A stretch of 64,000 bases of DNA from assembly GCF_046630445.1 (NCBI RefSeq), contig NC_092335.1, positions 38,822,001 to 38,886,000 on the forward strand. The letters run 5' to 3'. Below are positions 11,146-21,460 of the stretch, piece after piece. Under the pieces are notes generated by a model. The model worked only from the letters and a program-made list of their open reading frames with translations, was not told where the DNA came from and ran no database searches. The DNA comes from Rutidosis leptorrhynchoides (Eukaryota; Streptophyta; Magnoliopsida; Asterales; Asteraceae). The translations under genes and the position numbers were made by a program. Positions within the stretch are counted from its first letter, which is position 1; every line of letters begins with the position of its first letter.

Positions 11146-11375
11146 CTTAAAAGTTAAAATAAAAAAAAAGGTAGTTTGTATTTTTATTAAAAGTAAATCT
11201 TAAAAGTTAAAATAAGAAAAAGTAGTTTGTACTTTTATTAAAAGTAAATCTTAAAAGTTAAAATACAAAAAGTAGTTTGTATTTTTATTAAAAATAAATC
11301 TTAAAAGTTAAAATAAGAAAAAGTAGTTTGTATTTTTATTAAAAGTATATCTTAAAAGTTAAAGTAAGAAAAAAA
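11146..11375 (+). repeat. Tandem array, about 50-bp unit, four to five copies
   Basis: Units begin CTTAAAAGTTAAAATA at 11146, 11199, 11250, 11300 and 11351. Each contains GTAGTTTGTATTTTTATTAA. It lies in the gag-less half of element B. Confidence 0.85.
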
Positions 11376-12687
11376 AAAGGGATGGTAAAATGGAATAGTT
11401 TTTTGTCAAAAATGAAGTATTGAAAATGAAGTGTTCTCCTTCTATAACTAAAAAAAAAATATATACTTTTATCAAATGAATTTTTTTGTGGCCGACAATT
11501 TCAAACACGAGTCCGTGTTTAGTTTATCAAGAATATCTCTTGCTTTGGTGAAAGGTCACGATCACGATATCAGGTGTTGTGAAAGAATTAAAAAATTGGT
11601 CAAGTGGCCTTTTAAAAACTAGAAAAAAAATTTAAACAAAAAGTTTTTTTTTATATATTTATAATTTACGGGTAACGTAAAAAAAAGGAAGTTTTTTTTA
11701 AAAAAAAAACAAAGAAAGTGTTTAAATGAGTTTTACAGAAAGGGGGAAAGCAAAGTAAAAAAAAAACTTTTTTTCCAAACAAAGGTAAATGAAAGTAGGA
11801 CTTAATACAAGAAAAAAGTAAACATCTCCTAGACGTGATAAAATCTATCAATGATAAGTATTAGACTTGATGAGCTAAATGTGACAAAAATGTTTCAACA
11901 TGTCTTATGTTAATTTTCTAAAATAAGTTATTATTATTCCGAGTTTAACACATATACATATGTTAATTAAAAACAACATTTTTGTTCTTATGTAGTGTTG
12001 GGTTGCAATTTTGGTTGTATGCCACAATTCCATCCAGTAGAGTGACAATAGAAAACTTTTGATGATAATCAATAAAAAACTTTTTTCCAAACTTGTCAAA
12101 TGTTTTGTTAAAAACGTGACCGTTGAAAAAAGGAGGTTGAATAATAAAACTTAAAAAACAAATTATTTTTTTAAGAGTGTGCATCAAAATGGCCCGTTTA
12201 ATAATGGGGAGTAAAAATATAGTCAAATTGTTTCAACGAACAAGGGTTCAATTGGATGTCTCTTAAAAAAAAAAAAAAAAAAAATCCAAATTTCCAGTTA
12301 TTTGATTTAAAAAAAAAAATCCACGGGTACGGGTGATGAATCCAATGGATCCGCATCCACGACCCGCGGGTGCTATCCCTAATTGTGACAAGTACGAATC
12401 AACTAAAAGTCTAAAAGATAAATGCTCTTATAGGGACCAAATGTTCACAATAATTGCCTAAGCTAGATATGAAACAAATAGTTCATCAAGAAGAAAAAAT
12501 ATGCATCTAAAGCTTCTACTGAAAATTAATGTGCAAGGTACAACATATAACTATATGGTCAAATTCATTTGAGCCTTCGGAGTCACAAGTATATATGATG
12601 TATATATATTACTCAATTAACAAAATAGTAAATCGAAATTAATTCATATGAATAGTAAAACGAAATTAATTAATTTACTATTCACAT

Positions 12688-13020
12688 AAAAAGCGCATAT
12701 TATAAAAGCGCATATGATGAAAAACGCATATGATGAAAAGCGCATATGATGAAAAGCGCAGCGCATATGATAAAAAGCGAATATGATGAAAAGCACATCG
12801 CATATGATGAAAAGCGCATATGATTAAAAGCGCATATGGTGAAAAACACAGCGCATATGATTAAAAGCGCATATGGTGAAAAACACAGCGCATATGATTA
12901 AAAGCGTATATGGTGAAAAGGATATATGATGAAAAAACACATATGGTGATTTAAAAAAAAAAAAAAAAAACACATATGGTGATTAATGGAAAACACATAT
13001 GGTGATTAATGAAAAGTATA
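12688..13020 (+). repeat. 16-bp minisatellite, AAAAGCGCATATGATG units
   Basis: About twenty imperfect units of a 16-bp repeat with the core GCGCATATGATGAAAA. Many units carry the NdeI-like palindrome CATATG. The right end degrades to CACATATGGTGATTAATG. It lies just ahead of the integrase remnant of element B. Confidence 0.85.
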
Positions 13021-13111
13021 TTGTGAAAAAGAATCACAAATATTTCTTGAAAGAATTCAAGGTAAGATATATGAACCAATTCATCCATCATGTGAACCAT
13101 TTTGATATTTC

Positions 13112-16030
13112 ATGGTTCTAATAGACGCATCTAGCGGATGGTCTCATATTTGTATGTTATCAAGCCGTAATATGGCATTTGCAAAGTTTCTTGCACAAAT
13201 TATTAAATTGAGAACACATTATTCTGATTACACCATTAAAAGGATGAGACTTGATAATGCTGGTGAGTTAACATCTCAAGCATTTAATGATCATTATATA
13301 TCTACAGGGATTGTTGTTGAACATCCAGTTGCTCATGTGCATACACAAAATTGGTTTAGCTAAATCAATAGATAAACGCTTGCAGCTAATAACTAGACAA
13401 TTGATAATGAGTACAAAACTATCAATATTTATATGTGGACATGTAAATTTACATGCTGCGACATTAATTCGCATTATACCATGTGGAAGTCATAAATATT
13501 TTCACTTACTACTTGATTTTGGCTAAGAGCCAAATATTTTCCACCGTAGAACATTGGTTGTGCAGTGTATGTTCCAATTGTATCACCACAACACAATAAA
13601 ATGTTTTTTCAAAGAAAGATGGTAATATATTTTGGATATAAAACATCTTCAATCATAAGATATACTGAACCCATGACGGGTGATGTTTTTACAGCACGTT
13701 TTGCTGATTGTCATTTTAATAAAACATTGTTCCCTAGATTAGGGGGGTGAAGTAAAAAAAATAATAAAATGATGCTTCATGATGTGAACATCAATTAAGG
13801 TATATTGAACTCGCACAAAAGAATGTGAAACGAAAGTTCAAAAAATAATGCATATGCAAGAACTTGCAAATTAATTACTTTATGCATTTACAGATATAAA
13901 AAAAAAGGTGACTAAATCATATATACCAGCGATAAATGCTTCAGCTCGAACTGAAATTCCAAAAGCTGGAAATAATGTCACTGTTGAGTCTTTGCCACGC
14001 ATCAAACGTGGAAGATCAATTGGTTCCGAAGATAAAAATCCTCGAAAAAGAAAATCAGCTGATAATGAGGTAAAAGAAAGTGTTCAAGAAGAACCACAAA
14101 TCAATATTCCTTCTGCAGAGGATATTGATAAATGTAAATACTAAAATTGCGATAAATTATGCAATATTATGGAACCGAAATGAAATTAAAATCTCTATGA
14201 GATATTTTCATATAATGTTACAATGACATCATGAATAAAGATGATGATCTGGAACTAAAATCTGTCATTGAATATACAAAATGGACATGATTGAGCTCAA
14301 TGGAAAGGAACAATACGAGCTGAATTAGAATCGCTCGATAAAAGAAAAGTTTTCGGATCAATCGTTATCACTTTTAAAGATGTGAAACGTATGGGATACA
14401 AATGAATTTTTATCCGAAAAGAAATGTGCAAATGAAGTTACAAGGAAAACTAGACTTGTAACTCAATATTTCTCACAAAGACCATAAATGAATTATGAGG
14501 AAAACTTATCCTCCTGTAATGGATACAATTACTTATTAGATACTTAATCAACCTGGTAGTTATTTAAATGCATCTCATGAATGTTGTTACTACTTATCTG
14601 TATGGATCACTTAATAATGATATATATGAATATACCTAAAGAGTTAAGGTATCATAAGCATCTAATGTAAAACCCAAGGGAATATATTCCATTAAATCAC
14701 AAAGATTTCTAAATGGGTTTATACAAACGGGACGTATGTGGTATAACCGATTAGATGACTACTTGATAAAAAAAGGGTATAAATATAAACTTATTTTGCA
14801 CGTATGTTTTATAAAAACAATGTTCGGATATGAGATCATAGTTGTTTATGTCAATGTTCTTAACATCATATGAACAAATAAAGAGATCTATGAAATCATT
14901 CAACTTCTAAAGAATTATTTTGAAATGAAAGATCTTGAAAAAACCAAGTATTACCTTGGATTGCAAATTGAGCATATGCCTAATGATTTACTTGTACATC
15001 AAACAACTTATACCGAAAAGATTTTAAAACATTTTTTTTAAAGACACTCATTGTTGTTAGATCACTCAATATTGACACTGATCTATTTCATCCCTGCGAA
15101 GATCATGAAAATCTTAACAGATCGGAAGTTCCATATTTTAGTGCAATTGAGGTTCTTATGTATCTTATAGATTGTACAAGACCTGACATTTCTCTTGCAG
15201 TTAATTTGTTGGCAAGATTCAGCTCAAATGACAATGGAGCGGGATCAAACACATATTTTGATACCCTTGAAAAACTGCTGATTTAAAATTATTTTATTCT
15301 AACGTTTCAAAACAAGATTTGGTTGATTATGTATATACAGGTCATTCATCAAATCCTCATAAAGATAAATCTCAAACTCGATATGTATTCCTAAATGGAG
15401 GTACCACAAAATCATGGCGTTCTTAAAACAAACACTTGTTGCAACATCATCAAATCATAACGAAGTGATTGCATTATATGAAACTACTCGAAAATGTGTT
15501 TGGTTGAGATCAATGACACAAATCATTATTGATTCTTGTGGACTAGAACGCTATAAAAGACTAACAACTATCTTCACCAACAACTATATATGAAGATAAT
15601 GCAGCTTGCATAATACAAATGAAAGAAGATTATCAAAAGTGACTGAACAAAATATAAATACTGACGAGGCGCCAAAGCCATAGACGGTCTTAATGGTCAT
15701 AAGTTTGATGGAAAAGAATGGTATATTGGTAAGGCTCAGAAAAGACTACAAGGGAATAGGAATTGAAACAAGGGTTTGAGCAAACCATGAAGGAGACTGT
15801 AGACAAATCACAGGGGCTAAACTTGTACATAAAAGATTTAGATGATACAGTTTCAGATGAAAACCTCAGATTCTTCTCATATACTCAAGATCTCGTAAAA
15901 GACAACCAGATTAAAATGAGATACGTTCAATCAACAACTCTGCTGATCTTTATACCAAAGCACTGCCAACTGCTATTTTCAGAACACACGTTCATAATAT
16001 TGGCATGAGGCATGTTCAGAAGATGTAACA
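13112..16030 (+). pseudogene. Element B copia pol remnants (integrase, RT, RNase H)
   Basis: At 13112-13360 an integrase core piece is clear (VLIDASSGWSH, IKRMRLDNAGEL, VEHPVAHVHTQN). Pieces at 13600-13750 (ITGDVFTARFADCHF-like, seen as TGDVFTARFADCHF) and 13908-14144 match the integrase C-terminal and linker region. RT remnants follow at about 14300-15260, ending in a block with CTRPDISLAVNLLARF. RNase H traces lie at about 15290-15600, and a tail near 15940-16020 contains the words ALPTAIFRTHVHNIGM. The order integrase-RT-RNase H marks Ty1/copia. There are many breaks, and no enzyme could be made from this copy. Confidence 0.82.
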
Positions 16031-16170
16031 ACTCAGGCGTTGCCTACTTGAGGGGGAGTCAACTCTATACTGCACTCTTTTTCCCTTAGCTAAAGTTTTA
16101 TCCCAATGGGTTTTCTTTAGCAAGGTTTTTAACGAGGCAGTACTAGTTATTCTCTAATAAAATTGTCATC

Positions 16171-16180
16171 CAAGGGGGAG
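16171..16180 (+). other. Element B polypurine tract
   Basis: CAAGGGGGAG ends exactly where the 3' LTR begins, as needed for plus-strand priming. Confidence 0.85.
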
Positions 16181-16418
16181 TGTTATAAAATATCTAGATT
16201 GTGTTATAAAATATCTAGATTGGATGTTAATTTTATTATTATTATATTTCTTGCATAGTAATATTTTATACTATAAATAGACATGTATGGTAACCATTTA
16301 AGGCGTACCATTTCTCTTGAAATATCAATATCAATATTTCTTCTCTCCTTCTTCTCTCTTTTTCTCTCTTTGTTCTTATAACCATTAAAGGTAGTTATAA
16401 GCCTACTGAATTATAACA
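16181..16418 (+). repeat. Element B 3' LTR
   Basis: Same length and sequence as 10286-10523, apart from about one base in the CT-rich tract. Followed by the duplicated target AGAAT. Confidence 0.92.
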
Positions 16419-16423
16419 AGAAT

Positions 16424-16959
16424 GACTTAAAAAGACTTCATAAAAAGAGCGAATTAAACATAGATGTGAATGTAAATTACGGAGCATGTTGCTAACAAGC
16501 TACGTCAATTCTCTAGACTGATTTTTGGTTGTAAGCCCTACTACGCCTTTTACCACTTTGTTCCATAAATCAAAATGTGATGTTCAAGCACACATATTAA
16601 AATATGTGATTCTCTTGCTCTCGGAGACCATGTGATACATAATTAATTTACTCGATAATTAATTTACTTGAGGGATTTTTTACACGTGATGCCCATGAAT
16701 TCGATGTGAGTTTTTTCGAGAGGCGGTAGAATTGTGATTGTAAGTAACTAGATGGGGTGAATAGTTACTTAATACGTTTTTAACACTTTTTCGATTGATC
16801 ACTAAATTGGATTAACTATGATCAACCAATTCAACTCAAACTTGATGTGTGTGGTATGTATGTTCAAAATGATGAATAAAGTAATGTAAAGAACATAAAC
16901 ACAAGGATTTATAGTGGTTCAGGTGGATGTTAACTAATTCACCTTAATCCACTCCCCGA
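16424..16959. other. Unassigned repeat-like DNA flanking copia C
   Basis: No coding frame is seen. The words GATGGGGTGAATAGTTACTT and GGATTTATAGTGGTTCAGGT, and then ATCCACTCCCCGA, are of a kind often met in interspersed plant repeats, so this is probably an old element. The piece beyond copia C at 50918 on (CACTAATCGGGATTTCTTAC) appears to be its continuation. Family not assigned. Confidence 0.4.
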
Positions 16960-17103
16960 TGTTGAACGATACATTATGCATATTATTTCATGACTCCGTA
17001 TTACATCCAGCATGAGATATAAATACACTAGTTATTAAACCCTACTAGCTATGTGGGCTGAGCCCAATACAAAAGATAATGGACTAGAATAAATATAGTC
17101 TAA
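16960..17103 (-). repeat. Element C 3' LTR
   Basis: On the plus strand it begins TGTTGAACGATACATTATGC and matches 50826 onward over about 90 bases with two differences. The outer limit is set by the C-rich block GGCCCCCCGC (17105-17114), which reads as a polypurine tract on the element strand. Confidence 0.7.
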
Positions 17104-19905
17104 CGGCCCCCCGCAGTTGGAGCGGTAGGACTCCGGACGCTCAAACTGGATTTGAAGTCGTCAAATAAGGCATATGGCAGACCTTTGGTGAAGATGTCTG
17201 CAAACTGAAATCTGGAAGGCACATGAAGGACCCGTACTTGACCCTGAGCAACTAGATCACAAAGTGTATATCAATCTCAATGTGTTTCGTCCGCTGGTGT
17301 TGAACCGGGTTACTAGCAAGGTAAACAGAGCTGACGTTATCACAATACACCAAAGTAGCTATAGTTAGGGGGCAATGTAACTCACGAAGAAGATTACGAA
17401 TCCAACAAGTTTCAGCAACAGCGTTGGCAACCCCACGATATTCTGCTTTGGCACTGGAACGAGATGGGGTGGGTTGCCGCTTGGACGACCAGGATAGAAG
17501 GTTGTTACCTAGGAAAACACAGTAATCAGAAGTCGATCATCTGGTAGTTGGGCATCCGGCCCAATCAGCATCAGAGTAGGCAACCAAGGAGGTGGTAGAT
17601 GACGAGTATAGCTGTAACCCACAATCGGTGGTGCCCTGTATGTAACGTATGACCCGCCTGAGAGCGTGCATGTGTTGTTCCCGAGGATCATGCATGTAGA
17701 GGCATAGCTGCTGAACGGAATATGATATATCAGGACGAGTGAAGGTGAGATATTGTAAAGTGCCTGCAAGGCTCCGATACAGAGTCGGATCCTTGACTGG
17801 AGGTCCGTGGCTAGTAAGTTTGGCACCCGGTTCAACCGGGGTCCTGCAGGGGCGACATGAAGTCATAGCAGCTCGCTCAATAATCTCGGTAGCATATTGC
17901 TTCTAGGAGAGACACATGCCAGATGGAGTACGTGTGGCATGAATCGCAAGAAAATAGTTCAAGGGACCCAAATCAGTCATCGCAAATTCCTTATGTAAGG
18001 AAGAAATAATCTGCTGGAGTAAGACTCGAGAGGAAGCAGTCAAAATAATGTCATCAACATATAAAAGAAGGTAAGCTGTGTTGAGTCCCTGTCGATAAAT
18101 GAAAAGAGATGTGTCACAACGGCTCTGGTGAAATCCAATACGCTGGGCATAGCCAGCAAAGCGCTGAAACCATGCGCGAGGTGCCTGCTTAAGGCCATAT
18201 AAAGACTTCTGCAATAAGCAGACATGATCCGGGTATTTGGGATCCCGAAATCCTGGTGGCTGGTGCATATAAACAGTCTCTGAAAGCTGTCCGTGGAGGA
18301 AGGCGTTCTTGACATCTAGCTGATGAACTGGCCAATGTCGAGAAACCGCCAAACTGAGGACAGTGTGTATGGATGCCGGTTTGACAACCGGGCTAAAAGT
18401 CTCATCACAATCAATGCCGACCTGCTGGCTACGACCGTTAGCAACAAGTCGAGCCTTGTACCTACTCAAACTACCATCTGCATTAAACTTGTGCTTGAAC
18501 AGCCACATGGAGCGAACTATGTTCGTGTCCGATGGGCGGGGCACACGAGTCCAAGTACTGTTGTTAATTAAAGCAAGATATTCATCAGTCATAGCTTGTT
18601 TCAAGTTATGGTCAGCGAGGGCGTCAGAGTAATTGCGAGGGATAGGAGAGATGATAGAAGTGTGGAGATTGAGGCGTTGCACAGGTTTGGTAGTACCTAG
18701 GCGTGCGCGGGTGATCATGGGATGAGTGGAAGTAGAGGAAGATGTAGCCTCGGCGGGAGGAGGCTGTGGCTCCGTGGTAGAAGAGGGTATGGTAGCGGTA
18801 GCCTCTTTTGGAGGAGGCTGTGTCTCCAGTGTAGGAGTGGTATCGGTAGCCTCAGAAGGAGGAGGCCGTGTCTCCAAAGATGTCGGATTGAAAGGATAGG
18901 TTCTGGAGAATAGACTTGGTGGAGGATCGAGAAACTCATAAGATGGTGGCTGAGTGGGTGTCATAGAGCCAAAGGGAAAGGTTGTCTCGTCAAAAGTGAC
19001 ATGGCGGGAGAGAATAATGGTGTTGGTGGTGAGGTCTAGACAACGATATCCGCGATGGTTAGAGGGGTACCCTAAGAAGATGCAAGGGGTGGATCGTGGG
19101 GTGAGTTTGTTAGTGGTTGGTAGGTGAGGGTAGCATAGGCAGCCAAAGACACGAAGAGTGGTGTAATCAGGGTTTTGGTTGTATAGGCGAGTGTGTGGGA
19201 TGTCGTGGTTAATGGCGGACGAGGGTAAAATGTTAAGGAGATAGGCGGCCATATGGAGGGCTTCCACCCAGTATGTAGGAGGTAGATGAGCTTGAAAGAG
19301 TAGTGTGCGGATGAGGTTGTTGATTGTATGAAGCATACGTTCTGATTTCCCATTTTGTTGGGAAGTGTAGGGGCAAGAGAAGCGGAACTGAATGCCATTG
19401 GTTTGAAGGAGTTGGTGAAACGCGTTGTTATCGAATTCCCCACCATTGTCACATTGGAAGGCTTTGATTTCTTGATTAAATTGAGTTCTTACAAAAGCAA
19501 GAAAGTTTATAAAAGTATTAAGTGCATCAGATTTATTTCTAAGTGGAAAAACCCATACATAATGTGAATAATGATCAAGGAATATAATATAATACTTTAA
19601 ACCACTAAGACTAGCAACAGGAGAAGTCCATAAATCAGAATGAATTATATCAAAAGCAGCATTAACATTAGTACTAGAAATGGAAAAAGGTAGTCGAACA
19701 TGTTTGCCAAGTTGACATGCATGACAAAATAAAGGTGTCGACGTCTTATTACGAATAATATTTTTATTGGAAAGTAATCTGCGAAAGACATCATGTCCAG
19801 GATATTCAAGACGTTGATGCCATGTAACGGGACTAGTGATAAGTGCTTGCTAAGGAGAGGAAGTGGTGGGTGACGTGAGCGGATAGAGGTCCCCTGTGCT
19901 ATCAC
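17104..19905 (-). pseudogene. Element C copia pol: integrase, RT, RNase H
   Basis: The largest open stretch (17903-19336, 477 aa) runs from the integrase end (LPPTYWVEALHMAAYLLN; LRVFGCLCYP) through a Pro/Thr-rich linker to RT. The RT blocks seen are KARLVANGRSQ, DVKNAFLHGQL, SLYGLKQAPRAW and the catalytic YVDDIIL. RNase H follows at 17120-17866 (TRPDISYSVQQL, AYSDADWAG). The integrase zinc-binding and core parts precede it at about 19340-19905. The order integrase-RT-RNase H is diagnostic for copia. The frame is broken in a few places, so the element is a fossil, though much better kept than B. Confidence 0.9.
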
Positions 19906-20059
19906 ATCGGAGAAGGAGACGACGCGCCAGGTAATCCTTCACAGAAAAACCAAAAGGGTCAAACTCAACAGAAACAATATTATCTCGTGTAAATTGTCGA
20001 ACAGATATAAGGTTTTTAATTATATTAGGAGTTACAAGGACATTGTTTAGGTGTAAGGG

Positions 20060-20888
20060 TCAGTGTAAGGTAGGTAACAAGCTATGACCGATGTTGGTTA
20101 CAGGAATTGTGTTCCCATTTCCAACAGCAACAGATGAATATTTGCAATTATTAAAAATAGTACTAAGATTATTAATACAGGAGGTAAGGTGAGATGACGC
20201 ACCAGTATTCATGTGCCATCCGGCAGCCCCGTAGTCCTGAAGAGTCATTGAACTGAACGCATTGGGTAAAACGATTTCTTGAGTTTGAGTGCGTGGGTCA
20301 ACCGTGAAAGATCCATAAGTACTGGGCTGTCCTGACCCAATAGAAGTAGGCTGTCCAGAAATAAGGGCCTGCTGACCAGGAATTGGCCCAATAGAAGGTG
20401 GCCCAAAAGCAGTTTGTTGAGTCATGTGAAAACCTGGTGGTGTTGGCAAAAGGCCTGCTTGGGCTGTCGGGCGTGAAGGTGGGCCTGGTGGGCCATATGA
20501 ATAATACGGAACCTGATAATGAGATAATGGACCTTGTAAGCTGCCAAGAGACTGGGCAGCGAGCTGATTCTGTTGGGTTGCGATGAGTTGAAGCAATTGG
20601 GCTTGACTCACACTATTGGACCGAGAGTTTTGTGAGCGATTGGCGCCTGTGTTGCGTCTGGTGTTTACATCGTGAGCAAACCAGCACCGATTTTCAAACT
20701 GACAGTAACCATTTGAAAAATTGCGACAAGGCTGAGTGTGAGCAGGAGGTGATGGTGCAGATGTTTGAGCCACAAGGGCCGTCGGGTTGGACGAGTTTAA
20801 TGGTGTTGCAGTTGCGTTTCGTTGTTCCCGATTTAAGGTCATTTCCTCCATTAGTAACATTGAGCGAGCCGTATCTAGATCCGGGAAA
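20060..20888 (-). pseudogene. Element C gag C-terminal part with CCCH zinc finger, protease start
   Basis: A 266-residue open stretch. Near residues 46-64 it has a zinc finger of the CCCH kind (C-x7-C-x5-C-x3-H, starting CRNFSNGYC and ending CWFAH) in place of the usual CCHC knuckle. A Gln-rich and then Pro/Gly/Gln-rich linker follows, and near residue 217 a TGASSH block marks the start of the aspartic protease region. The N-terminal part of the same gag lies beyond the nested insertion at 50091-50648. Nucleic-acid binding in the virus-like particle is the expected role. Confidence 0.82.
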
Positions 20889-20893
20889 GGATG

Positions 20894-21460
20894 TGATGTG
20901 TGAAACGTGGTATATAAATTATTGTATGGAAAATACCGGCTTTAAAGATTACACACACTAACGGGCAGTGTACCCGATCGTGTAGTAGTATAGATAATGG
21001 TAAAATCCGTGTATCGTTCCAAGGACAGTTATATGTGCAAGTTAAGATTGTATAAACTAAATTGAGTTTTAACTAGATAAAATGAAACCAAACAAATACA
21101 AGATATTGGGTTGCCGTTTAACGATGGACAAATCAATAAAGGAATAAGTTTAAAGGACAATATTTTTGGTATTTTAGATTTATAAAAAATGAAAAGATAG
21201 TTTTAATATCAAATTAAACAAATATGCTCGTCTAGACTTTTTAACCTCGAATGTTGATTGTTGTTTTAGGATTAAGACTGGATTGATTGACTACGTATGA
21301 TAACTAATTAATTGTTTTACCAAGAGTAGTCTTGTGCAAACACTCAAACGGGATTACACGACGCAAGTGATGTTCTTGTCATCTAAGACCTCCTATTTGT
21401 AATCAATTAATTCAACTAGCCTAAAGACTTGAATGATGATCATGCCAATGATGTGTTGAT
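20894..21460 (-). repeat. Element D 3' LTR, first piece
   Basis: Begins TGATGTGTGAAACGTGG and matches 48154-48720. It is cut at 21460 by element E, where the last five bases TTGAT form E's target-site duplication. Confidence 0.9.

Larger units (their letters stand above)
10286..16418 (+). mobile_element. Element B: Ty1/copia with near-identical LTRs
   Basis: Two 238-bp LTRs (10286-10523 and 16181-16418) differ at about one position. The TSD AGAAT is perfect (10281-10285 and 16419-16423). A polypurine tract CAAGGGGGAG lies just before the 3' LTR. The interior is about 5.66 kb. The first 2.6 kb has no recognisable gag and holds three tandem arrays and a segment matching the LTR of element H. 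The rest has integrase, RT and RNase H remnants in copia order with many breaks. The LTR pair suggests a very recent insertion (well under half a million years at usual plant rates), although the coding part is long dead. Confidence 0.92.

Noticed and set aside
12688-13020. CRISPR-like repeat array
   Set aside because: Units are directly adjacent with no unique spacers, imperfect, and inside a plant retroelement.
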